Shown here one piece after another: positions 58,701 through 64,000 of a DNA stretch of 64,000 nucleotides (position 1 is its first letter; each line of letters opens with the position of its first letter). Source of the stretch: a virus. The notes under the pieces were generated by a model. The model was not told the origin of the DNA. It made no database searches and saw only the letters and a program-made list of their open reading frames with translations. The stretch lies in IMG/VR virus record IMGVR_UViG_3300009177_000032, positions 1-64,000 of that record; one strand, given 5' to 3'. The position numbers and the translations under genes were made by a program.

Positions 58701-61700
58701 TAGCGACTTGCCCGCTTTTTTGAACTGCTCCCACGCCTCTTGAAAATGTTTCTTCGCCTCCGCGTAGGTCTTTTCGTTGAAGGGCGGGACACCGAAAACA
58801 CCGCCGAGGTTGCTGCCGCCGAACAGATCGGTAAGTCCCTGGACCGCCTTATCGATACCAGTGATCCCCTGTTTGGCGAGGTCACTGATTATGTCCGCTG
58901 CCGCTTTGGTCGTCGCGCCCGGAGCTCCACCGGCCGGGGGCGGGGTGCCTTCGAGCGTTTCACTAACTGGCGCTTTCGTTGCACCCTTGGTGGATTTCGT
59001 TCCACTTTTGCCCTGTTTCTTTCCAGCCGGCCGGGGCTGCTTAGGCTTCGTGGGCTTCTTGACCTGTTCGCTGGCCGTGTCGAGAAGATTGTCGAGATCC
59101 GCGTCGGTGAGATCGGTAATGTCCGAGCCGGCAGGACGGTCTAAAGCACCCTTGCCAGAAAGCTCTCCAGACTTTCCTCCGCCAGGAGCTGCGCCGCCTC
59201 CGGTTGGGGCATTAGCTGGCGCGCCTTTACCGCCTCCTTTAGCCCCGCCTTCCACTGGTGGAGCGGTCCCCCCTCCGCCGCCGGGTTGTTTAGCAGGTAA
59301 GCCGGCGCCTTTGGATCCTCCAGTAGTTTCCCCGGAAGGAAGTTGAGCGCCTCCTGCGGGAGGTCGTTGTCCAGTTGGCGATTGGCCTGCTCCAGCTCCT
59401 TCTCCGACGCCTCCCTCCTCAGTCGTTGTAACATCCCCACTTGGAGCGCCAGGAGCTCCTCCGCCGACCGCGGGGGGCCTTGAGCCAGGAGGTAATAGGT
59501 TAGGTACTCCGGCTGTTCCGCCGGTGCCCAAGCTATCTCTGTAGGCTGTAACTGCATCTCTGGTTTTCTGCGCTTCGTCCCAAAGCTGCTCCCACGTGTC
59601 GTAACGCGCAACACTTTTTGGGCCCAGGTCGCCGGACTGTCCGATCGGGATGGGCGTTGTTTTGCGCCCCGCAATCACGATGATCTGAACCGGCCACTTG
59701 GCTCCCTGACGTGCGTAGAGGTCGCCGCTAAGCTCGAAATTGGCAACGACATTATAATGCGCGTAGAGCCAATTCTCGAAAACCCAAAGCGCTCCCCTGT
59801 TCTCTCGCCCCGCGTTGGGCTCCATGCCGGCACCGAGGATAATACCCGCCGTCCCTGTATCCTCCATCGAGGTAAGCCCGCGAGCAGCGATGATGTGCTC
59901 AATCTTCTTGAGCCCGTAGCCGTCGACCGCCGTCGGTTGCTTGATCGTACCAAAGGGCGGGTTGAGGTGCACGATCTCGAACTTTCGCGGAGAGCTGTAG
60001 TTGAGCGCGTTCTCTCCCGTTACCGTGCCAATGCCGAGCTTCCTCAGGTTCTCACGCCGCTCCGCGTTGAGCTCGTTGCCCTCACTGCGCGCAAAGTTTC
60101 CGCCGATAAAGAGCATGCCGTTGCCGGCCGTATCGTCGAACAGCGCCGTTTGCGGAGTGACGCCAGTCATGTGCCCCAGGGCAAACGCCATCGGGGCAGG
60201 AGTCGAGTAAGCCTGATTTTCGATGCTCGTGCTCGTCCTGGCCGACAAGTTTGGCTGCTCGTTGTAAGCCTCAACGAGCTGATGGAACTTAAACAATGCC
60301 CCACGGTCTGGCCGGATTGCCAGAGCCTGAGAGGATCGAACGATCTGCAGCTCGACCTGTTCCTGCATCTGCTTCACCGATATCCCGCGCTGAGCTGCGA
60401 GCTTCTTCAAATTGACGGCCATTTGCTGCGAGCTCACGTTCGAGTTGAGGATCCCAAGGATCTCATGATCGTCGGTCTGCGGAGCGGTTTCCTCGCCGGC
60501 GATTTTGAAATCAGGTGCCCCGCCCTGCAGATCCTTCAATCGGGCGTAGATCGTAATCCCGCGGCCCTTGATATACGCATCCCCCGGAGCCGGATAATTG
60601 ACCCCTCCTTCAAACCACGTACCGGTAACGTGCGCGCCGACGTGCGGACTAAAATTGGCAGCCATTTCGCGCAACCGGTCTTGTAGCAGACTGATCACCT
60701 TTTCCCGCGGGGCGTCCGCTGGCGGGCCCAGGAGTCGCTCGCGCATCTCGTCGGACATTGGCGCGCCAGGAGGCGGGACAGCTCCGGGCTTCTGTTTCTT
60801 CTTCGCGTCGGCAATAAGCGTGTTGAGCGTTTTCAGCGTCTCCCGGATGGGAGGCCATTCCGCCATTTCCGACCGCGTGACCCCTGGCTTTTGGTAGGTC
60901 TGATAAGCCTGCTTCACTCCGGCCACGTTGAGCTTGAGCTCGTCCGCTTGGCGCAAGAGACTGCTAATGACCGAGAGGTCCATCCGCTCATCGCTACTGA
61001 GCTTGACTGGCTGTTTAGGGTGCCACTCGCTGTAGGGCGGGACCTCGCCGTCAATGATCGTGTCCCCTTCGTGCAATGTACCGTGACTCCATTTTCCGCT
61101 AGGAGTGAGATAAGCGACGACCGGTTTATTACCTGGCAGTGGCTGGCCTGGGGACTGCTCCCAATACCCTCCGAAAAGGCCAGGAACGATCTGCCCGTCT
61201 GCGGTCTGGATCGCAATCGGTGTGTTGTTGGCCGGGATTGCCGGCAGCTTCTCCCAGTCGATGGACTTTAGCGGAGTGATCGGGGCTTGTGGCGGAGGTA
61301 CGGGAGGAGCCCCCGATGGTAACTGAGGATTGACCGCGGGCGGGACGCCTGGCGCACCAGTCCCCCCCGTCGGAGTGACCGCACCTGTTTCGATTTGTGG
61401 CGCTTGGAGGAGACGCGCTCCGGCAGGTCCTTGAACTCCACCGGGGCCTCCTTCTGGAACCGGCGGAACACCTTCGGTTTGTTGAGCCGGAGTTTCACCC
61501 ATTGGGCCTTGCTGACGATTGGCATAGTTATCTCCTTGTGTTAGCAAAGCCTTTGGCTGCTCCGATCCGTAAAACGCAACCAGCGTTTCCGGGGATAAGC
61601 CAAGGTAGCTCTGCCAGAATTTGCTATCTATTGTCGGTCTGAGAGTCGTGATCCGTGTCGTCGGGTTGCGCGCCACACCGAATGCCTCTTTGGCCGGAAC

Positions 61701-62726
61701 CAGCGCATTTGACACGAACCTGAAAACATCCTGCTCGTGCTGGTTGGCCGTTCCCTCCTGCACCTTCTGGAAAATCTCGCGCATCTCCCGCGGGCTGTAC
61801 TCCGTTGTGATGTGCTCGGTAAGCGCATCTTTCAACCCAGGGATATCATGAGCCAGCCCTGGCTTGCCGGCGTGCGCCCCGCTCAACGCCGAAAACCCTG
61901 TCTCAGTGAGAATGTCGGTGATGTTCTCACCGATCTTTTCGTAGTCCCGGTCGTCAGGGTTTTTGCCGAGCTCCGTCCCGAGCTCCGCGGCCTTATCCTT
62001 CACGTTCTTCCCAAGCGTGTAGGCAAAGCCCGCGGCCACTAGCCTTTGCATCCATGCCGGCAAAGCTGGTATCGCTGCCGTCAGCACACCCTTTGCGCTC
62101 GTGAAAAAGTTGAGCGTGTTCCCGATCGAGTCGATGCCGCCGCCGATGAGCTGCTCCCCTTTGGTAGCCGGGACCTGTGCTGTCGAAATCTGCGGCCCTG
62201 CAACCTGCTCGACCGGTAACCCTGGAATGCTCGAGCCGACAAACTGCCGAGCCGCCTCGCGCTTGGCCTCCTCGCTCAGCTTCGGGAATACCTTAAACTC
62301 CGGTCTGTTCCAGAACGTGTCCCCGAGGATCTGCCCCATCGTTTCCGGGTTCTCGTATTGGTCAGCTCGAGGCTCAGCCCCCGCCTGCTTGTTTGCCTGA
62401 TCTATCTCTTGCGGCATGACCGACCTGGAAGGAGCAGGAGCGGGAAACGACTGCGGCCTCATCGACCTTACCGGCGGAGGATTTGTGCCGGTCGTGCTCT
62501 GGACACTCGTGTCGACTTTGGCGAATGGAACCGGCGGGAGAGCGGACCGGTCTACTTGGTCCATGAAGTCCGGAGCCGGCCCTACATTTCCGGGAGTCGT
62601 CCTGTCCACCTGTTCTGCGAACGAGTCGGGGCTGAACTTTCCGGCCATGCTGCGATCAGGTGTGGCCGGCGGGGTTTGCTTTGGAAACTCTATTGCGTCG
62701 ATCTGGTCCTCAAACGAAAGCGCCAT
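49755..62726 (-). CDS. Giant polyvalent internal virion protein: methyltransferase, helicase, zincin
   Basis: A 4,323-residue protein. In order: disordered N-terminus; a DNA N6-adenine methyltransferase-like domain with SAM loop DDTAGNGML near 864 and NPPF at 922-925; Gly/Pro linker at 1100-1195; a superfamily 2 helicase of the strawberry-notch/DarB type with Walker A GDETGIGK (1478-1485), DEAH (1608-1611) and motif VI QTLGRIRR (2016-2023); a zinc-peptidase HEIFH (2674-2678); long helical repeats; and a membrane segment near 3905-3930. Such proteins are carried in the capsid and enter with DNA to block restriction. The linker hides another frame. Confidence 0.87.
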   Translation of the reverse strand: MALSFEDQIDAIEFPKQTPPATPDRSMAGKFSPDSFAEQVDRTTPGNVGPAPDFMDQVDRSALPPVPFAKVDTSVQSTTGTNPPPVRSMRPQSFPAPAPSRSVMPQEIDQANKQAGAEPRADQYENPETMGQILGDTFWNRPEFKVFPKLSEEAKREAARQFVGSSIPGLPVEQVAGPQISTAQVPATKGEQLIGGGIDSIGNTLNFFTSAKGVLTAAIPALPAWMQRLVAAGFAYTLGKNVKDKAAELGTELGKNPDDRDYEKIGENITDILTETGFSALSGAHAGKPGLAHDIPGLKDALTEHITTEYSPREMREIFQKVQEGTANQHEQDVFRFVSNALVPAKEAFGVARNPTTRITTLRPTIDSKFWQSYLGLSPETLVAFYGSEQPKALLTQGDNYANRQQGPMGETPAQQTEGVPPVPEGGPGGVQGPAGARLLQAPQIETGAVTPTGGTGAPGVPPAVNPQLPSGAPPVPPPQAPITPLKSIDWEKLPAIPANNTPIAIQTADGQIVPGLFGGYWEQSPGQPLPGNKPVVAYLTPSGKWSHGTLHEGDTIIDGEVPPYSEWHPKQPVKLSSDERMDLSVISSLLRQADELKLNVAGVKQAYQTYQKPGVTRSEMAEWPPIRETLKTLNTLIADAKKKQKPGAVPPPGAPMSDEMRERLLGPPADAPREKVISLLQDRLREMAANFSPHVGAHVTGTWFEGGVNYPAPGDAYIKGRGITIYARLKDLQGGAPDFKIAGEETAPQTDDHEILGILNSNVSSQQMAVNLKKLAAQRGISVKQMQEQVELQIVRSSQALAIRPDRGALFKFHQLVEAYNEQPNLSARTSTSIENQAYSTPAPMAFALGHMTGVTPQTALFDDTAGNGMLFIGGNFARSEGNELNAERRENLRKLGIGTVTGENALNYSSPRKFEIVHLNPPFGTIKQPTAVDGYGLKKIEHIIAARGLTSMEDTGTAGIILGAGMEPNAGRENRGALWVFENWLYAHYNVVANFELSGDLYARQGAKWPVQIIVIAGRKTTPIPIGQSGDLGPKSVARYDTWEQLWDEAQKTRDAVTAYRDSLGTGGTAGVPNLLPPGSRPPAVGGGAPGAPSGDVTTTEEGGVGEGAGAGQSPTGQRPPAGGAQLPSGETTGGSKGAGLPAKQPGGGGGTAPPVEGGAKGGGKGAPANAPTGGGAAPGGGKSGELSGKGALDRPAGSDITDLTDADLDNLLDTASEQVKKPTKPKQPRPAGKKQGKSGTKSTKGATKAPVSETLEGTPPPAGGAPGATTKAAADIISDLAKQGITGIDKAVQGLTDLFGGSNLGGVFGVPPFNEKTYAEAKKHFQEAWEQFKKAGKSLLDFAKYWIQKVGDVIKPYLKRFMQDVQQEQAEEKLPPKETTSPKQPPKVNATEYQVPYEPRSDGSPFGTLIPKNIAQGVFDALDAIKKAHGSIDEYVADRLHMDVMEIRTILAADQIDGVALGIYQFETGGALVIGDETGIGKGRQAAAFIRYALLNGMIPVFFTKDPKLFSDMWGDLKDIHTIVKPLIFGDPAKASIVDAAGNRLVSAPSSEIQRRIINDILQNGWDPDKFNAIFSTYSQVNVRNARQEFLEQLSRQNPVVIVMDEAHEAAGDAESSMQAAFFSGGPGVKRKNPVTGLTMTIHVPGILNANGAKAGMGGVAYLSATYAKRPENMPVYFRTGLSKAAQNFGQIVEAMKKGGVALQQAVSEALAKAGQYVRRERDFTGVRYDMKMVEVKDLAKLTEEVDAVTDVLSQIVDFSERIRDAVLAEGEGNESTAMSQNATDMTDFAAIVHNQVSQLLLAAKAEEVVAECVAAIKAGEKPVIALMNTMESFLDQFVTDHNIQPVQSITLRWNELTRHALSRTLRAKEKLPGGQTNIIIINPDEYGLGDLYRSIQRAADAIESKFPISPIDYIIQRLKAEGVKIAELTGRESGLEYTNFETGEATYKHFKKANKNTVVNGFNNGTYDGMLLNASGSTGLSAHASEKKEVTDKRPRHMVIAQPALDINVFMQTLGRIRRTGMVLLGRYKTPQGEVPYGARYTHLVLPIQAELRPAAMTARKMKSLNANTTADSDSAIKIDAEDIFNKYGDAIVAEYLDQTPEIQSMLGLFVSQKDDGTLDYDRDLARRFTGRMALLPDSSQKQAYDYILPAYRQRIEQLKATGEYDLEIVVHDDWDGRLQDDQQLKAGTDESNIFTASTRLQIWNIRDLRHVPTGDEMVNEFQRKTGGREKLLQDWDEVKANGDAKLDEMEARINQERAAWQADEDRKAELSEKEVTAHESEGISINVRAGQVEAARRRWSAAKAMADLVMEDAGRVVKLQNNATGDEFQGMLTEVRFPTNRFSPGAFRFKFLLHAPGGVAYINGAQFRGQEGWELGPSNSVPSDLGPGDKNARYERFFVVGNPIQGYVSTGGRGKMVRFKSSEGQVVTGLQMPRNWGPAQLVSDPRLELVNGTAATHFLVTHAKAGADRIPIESGQVVRIVRPSWGDRTFQISTPAAKSTGGTIYLDGPLRDITGDFDKRGNRMVANVSEEDMPAAIDRIVKITGQNFKAIGEATPLIPLVADSNTRGSSGRSRSSIEAPGETATGEAASGVGIEGIRRMFEDPELKISDEARRVALALLSEPVMRNLDWSKLMVSVRDRLPGDVSGRANIANQLIELSKGARPGTFPHEIFHFLWELLPPEVRAEVEQYRQEEIQQALGTVKDATALPPEVQELLGRMMARDGIHSEDFLRAMADIVGAHPELKAFLDRWYYLSSPQEYLAGVAGNEYARSNPFYHKEESLFQRLLARIREWLNGLLEALRRVIGYKPGIKRVISDLLNGRYRNTPEAGAELERWQAEPGPEKTELPEDEGLNMADLELDNEKVTTQRMGVIDTILGREQMSPEMLEAGKRHAEQTFTRAGLQVIPSEDNGYYELVDPDFESEIEGRRLLKLVQDDISTQQQPGQTMAKGALGFLINSIRNNMVGDDVTAFSPALKAELYAVTQGEASHRGLMLGVLAGLRKTAQYVARNVNTILARTYSDAFGGDFIRKILARITDHMRDYFTDEEISKALEEKPALKDLVDKTIALRIHDEGNAAYRWVQRLLKPKFKKTLAKLQSDARTEEAVNSFLEQAARQGIEPKPTPKPTKLTAVDRLIHLMTPATSAKINGIMRAAVEAAEFNAGRKQALLDAQSDEERQELLANFQAGEEPTRDQIERGLDQPEYRHWKDIRDNLVGYDPVTLKTAQDLIREDFSKTRFKAPVQRPADTRIDLEKLAQEPEAEVTRVLDAYWANLEANMDLSRADEGTRARVLSIIETQLAGQLERARERVRAPLFQPPQERGATLTPEARLGAKINAGLFRDPRLDLVEYVQTVANKSIIQRVMPKASDLVRQALDTPFYRQAQIAQNFSQILINRYGVPAEVADRAAALFEAAYQNLFEKARVQAIKRATDGLTPKERKFARPGKPLWHKIVAAANAGIFDSTDVLRQIAAAKGWTPPTEAQVKRFKDLAAQIQKLQELTPEERAQAGNDAEALRRAQAARDALTEERRGTLSKDISALWAKMTRPIVFPGFSVQSWRNAWNSRRNIADAINEFEVANMLLKVGFALRLPTHIISQLFWHIPTRAAGVAWMRQAEGSRESAWRDLNVALADGYGRALKALRPAIASARSALAGRGQSRNVDRLVTGVLMFERMEAEAKAASEKGQHGKAAVLRLLGLARFSLRFVQAVDNFQGVPAEFQELANQIEGELRERGMDKAEIAANKDRILGNLKEKRDAAMALARQVLGENAGPNEVNEAAWNLVRSNIYEDIRALGLPADDFRAKNEKLRRTIAWQERVTHGLGGLVAGAGKMASGFAANIGLPFSFARFANAVGTGINYSLFFTPLYAQGAIKVPGMGGDEESPWFWSEEDRYQRRVQAIVGSILGALIMGMVFAGLIRVFLRGPKNKAERELWEAQGHRSGTIELVLNDHEFIPMSLTVGLASAFAPYAATAGAILEAVMAREKAQEKLNAEAEKKGIAPGKIPPIGALDIASIAAQSLWGTLISGKAFSGVVQSGTEYGVPNVSKMAAAYVSPNILGLPAYQEFARGAGVNMDSKLSGFWDFLVPLPTSQARAVNILGDPVGTPDAVQRWIQTLTAGGGVMGIYPGIVDTEQAKALAPYAALLNSGYRPPAVDSAKGYPIDGEYRPMNKTELADYSVARGQNFKQSLEALGPDATLSDIRTAFNQANQTALQSVGVDTSAMEALSKTAPGNGQVPTGSASRYVTPQNAQVPSIAAGGGAPLRGAARLPNLRRGVRLPARSLRGPRGPSIRRPGGRAGALRRTGAGGIRSLRPRAH
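59141..59557 (-). CDS. Candidate gene nested in the linker of the giant protein
   Basis: A 138-residue frame from ATG 59557 to TAG, in another frame of the same strand. It is helical and ordered (AEELLALQVGMLQRLRRE; LLAEESLESFLARVL), unlike a shadow frame, and by inspection most of its codons end in G or C (about 80%). The giant protein reads only Gly/Pro/Thr here with mixed third bases. No clear ribosome site is present, so initiation would be weak or coupled. Function unknown; it may be co-packaged with the giant protein. Confidence 0.5.
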   Translation of the reverse strand: MQLQPTEIAWAPAEQPEYLTYYLLAQGPPRSAEELLALQVGMLQRLRREASEKELEQANRQLDNDLPQEALNFLPGKLLEDPKAPAYLLNNPAAEGGPLHQWKAGLKEAVKARQLMPQPEAAQLLAEESLESFLARVL

Positions 62727-62761
62727 GCGCGCTTTTTACCATGGGAACTCCTTCAATCAAA

Positions 62762-63178
62762 CTAATTCACCGTCGACCGGTCCTCTTTGAAGGCTTTCCA
62801 ACCTCCAAGATTGACCCCCTGATAGATCTCTGTGCGCGTCTTTAGCGGGACGCCCAGGGCAATCATGCAATCGAGAAAAAGCATGTCGCACTCCGATTTT
62901 GTGAGGCCGGCAGGAATGAAATCAGCGCCTGACTTCTTAAGCAGCGTGTTCCGGTAGGCCGCATCGTGGACGACCGCCCCGAGCCAATAGTCTCCGAAAG
63001 GGGATAACCCGGTCGACCAAAGCGCCTCGGGGATGCTGCACCCGTCGCTTTCGGCCCCAGCTGGAACACGGTAAAAATCGCCGTTATCAGAGATGAGGTC
63101 GATCGGCTCCTCGATAACCATGTTTCGACCGTCGCGAGTCCGAAGCAAAACGTCGTTTCGGCTCTTAAAGACGATCAA
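62762..63178 (-). CDS. DUF1353 family protein
   Basis: A 138-residue protein with VPAGAESDGCSIPEALWS and WLGAVVHDAAYRNTLL, the DUF1353 signature of phage virion-region proteins. Its function is not established; it lies just before the giant gene and after the partial virion gene, with 4-nt overlap. Confidence 0.8.
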   Translation of the reverse strand: MIVFKSRNDVLLRTRDGRNMVIEEPIDLISDNGDFYRVPAGAESDGCSIPEALWSTGLSPFGDYWLGAVVHDAAYRNTLLKKSGADFIPAGLTKSECDMLFLDCMIALGVPLKTRTEIYQGVNLGGWKAFKEDRSTVN

Positions 63179-64000
63179 GGAAGGTCCTCCGGATTGGCAG
63201 TCGGCGCTCCCTGAACTGATTCGCTTTCCTGCAGCGCACGCGCGAGAGCGTTAGCCATCGGTAATCCCTGCTGAGTCCAGTATTGCGCCCGGTCGTAAAC
63301 CATTGGGGCATACTTCCGTTTGGGAGCGGCCGTACTGGTAACCCCGCCGCCGGCCTGATCCTCGGGAGTTACCGCCGCAGACGGTGTGCCGGTGTTGGCT
63401 CCTGGGGTCGCCCATGACGCTTGTCCGGCCCCTCCGGCTTGGTCCTCGGGTGTCACACCCGCCGGTTGAGCGCCTCCCCTGGCGGATCCACCCCACTGCG
63501 GAGGCGGGACCGCTGGCACATACTTGCCGCTATCCGGATCGAAAGTTACCAACCCCGCGAGCCGCTTATCCGTTTGGATGCGATTGACGCGCCTGTCGAT
63601 CTCACCCTTCTGCAACAGCAAAGGTCCAAGGGCCGAAGTTCTCGCTTTCTCCACTCCGCGGCCCGCGATGTTGCTATACCACGGGATCTCCGGGTGCGGA
63701 TTCTTCTTCTCCTCGGCAATCGCTTTCTCGAGCTCGGCCTGACGGTTGAGCGTGCTGGCTGCATCGTGAGCCGTCTGGAAATCGAAGGTCATCGCCTGGC
63801 GCGCCCGGTTGGACGCATCGGCCAATAGACCGGCCTGAGCCTCGCTCATCTTCGGGTAAACCGCCCGCACGTGGTTGGCATCCTCGAAATAACCAGCATT
63901 GGCTTGCCGCTCGGCCAAAGCGTTTTGATAGTCCTGCTCCTTGAGGGCCGCTGCATTCGGCTGGCCCATCTGCCAATCCATGAATTTCCCGTACTGCTCG
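63175..64000 (-). CDS. Virion-region protein with V-T-P-E-D-Q-A-G-G repeat, partial
   Basis: The frame is open to the right window edge (GAG-CAG-TAC-GGG before ATG 63981), so the true start is outside. It is Gln/Ala/Arg-rich and helical to about residue 180, then Pro/Gly-rich with VTPEDQAGG twice. Probably an internal virion or tail protein; no family. Confidence 0.6.
   Translation of the reverse strand, partial: EQYGKFMDWQMGQPNAAALKEQDYQNALAERQANAGYFEDANHVRAVYPKMSEAQAGLLADASNRARQAMTFDFQTAHDAASTLNRQAELEKAIAEEKKNPHPEIPWYSNIAGRGVEKARTSALGPLLLQKGEIDRRVNRIQTDKRLAGLVTFDPDSGKYVPAVPPPQWGGSARGGAQPAGVTPEDQAGGAGQASWATPGANTGTPSAAVTPEDQAGGGVTSTAAPKRKYAPMVYDRAQYWTQQGLPMANALARALQESESVQGAPTANPEDLP

Noticed and set aside
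49943-60858. Many other long frames on both strands within the giant gene
   Set aside because: Most give Arg/Ser/Pro-rich text typical of shifted frames. Only the 59,141-59,557 frame has ordered sequence and codon bias.

Overview
The window is a 64 kb piece of a tailed double-stranded DNA phage, or an excised or integrated relative. It carries a large terminase, a portal-like gene, a partial scaffold-like gene, one 4,323-residue internal virion protein, a full replication and recombination set, small overlapping genes with ATGA or TAATG junctions, and no host housekeeping genes. Both ends cut through minus-strand structural genes, and the missing capsid and tail genes would fall outside the window, so the source molecule is longer and possibly circular. 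The host is inferred to be a Verrucomicrobiota bacterium. Several small secreted proteins (7.1-11.1 and 18.7 kb) have the FN3-like and W-x-LQ-x-S-x-DL-x-x-W sequence style common in that phylum. Many start codons lack Shine-Dalgarno sequences and instead follow A/C-rich leaders.

Layout. 1-4.1 kb (minus): scaffold-like fragment, portal, small gene. 4.15-5.7 kb (plus): large terminase. 5.8-14.1 kb (minus): small membrane proteins, lipoproteins, secreted FN3-like and LamG-like proteins, zinc-ribbon proteins, and a protein with the C-terminal signature of Tad1/Acb2 cyclic-nucleotide sponges. 14.1-21.2 kb (minus): DUF5131 protein, GroES-like protein, HNH nuclease, N4/N6 DNA methyltransferase, lipoproteins, a set of small genes whose starts share a conserved junction repeat, and a RusA-like gene whose conserved core lies in a shifted frame. 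21.2-31.4 kb (minus): J-domain protein, KH-domain protein, DnaB helicase, C5 methyltransferase, DnaC-like loader, winged-helix initiator-like protein, PD-(D/E)XK nuclease, Rad50/RecF-like ATPase, Sak4-like ATPase and a zinc-ribbon XRE regulator. 31.4-33.7 kb (plus): a short unit of unknown genes. 33.7-35.0 kb: mostly non-coding, with palindromes, a parS-like site, repeated G/C tracts and a hairpin. GC skew flips sign here, so it is the best candidate for an origin or partition locus. 35.0-42.9 kb (plus): small early-type genes, some behind a shared leader. 42.9-49.8 kb (plus): glycosyltransferase-like proteins, a tyrosine recombinase, a DnaA domain IV-like protein and two SAM methyltransferases. 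49.8-64 kb (minus): the giant polyvalent virion protein (methyltransferase, helicase, zincin), with a likely gene nested in its Gly/Pro linker, then a DUF1353 gene and a partial virion gene.

How it may work together. The polyvalent protein probably enters the cell with the genome and protects it. The initiator, loader and DnaB start replication. The nuclease, Rad50-like, Sak4-like and RusA-like proteins handle recombination. The two stand-alone methyltransferases and possibly the Tad1/Acb2-like protein counter host defence. The glycosyltransferase cluster modifies DNA, virion or cell surface; the sequence does not say which. The tyrosine recombinase and the parS-like site together suggest a temperate or plasmid-like stage.

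The most unusual signals are the nested frame in the giant gene, the junction repeats at 19.75-20.7 kb, the frame-displaced cores of the RusA and C5 methyltransferase genes, and the 33.8-34.2 kb locus.
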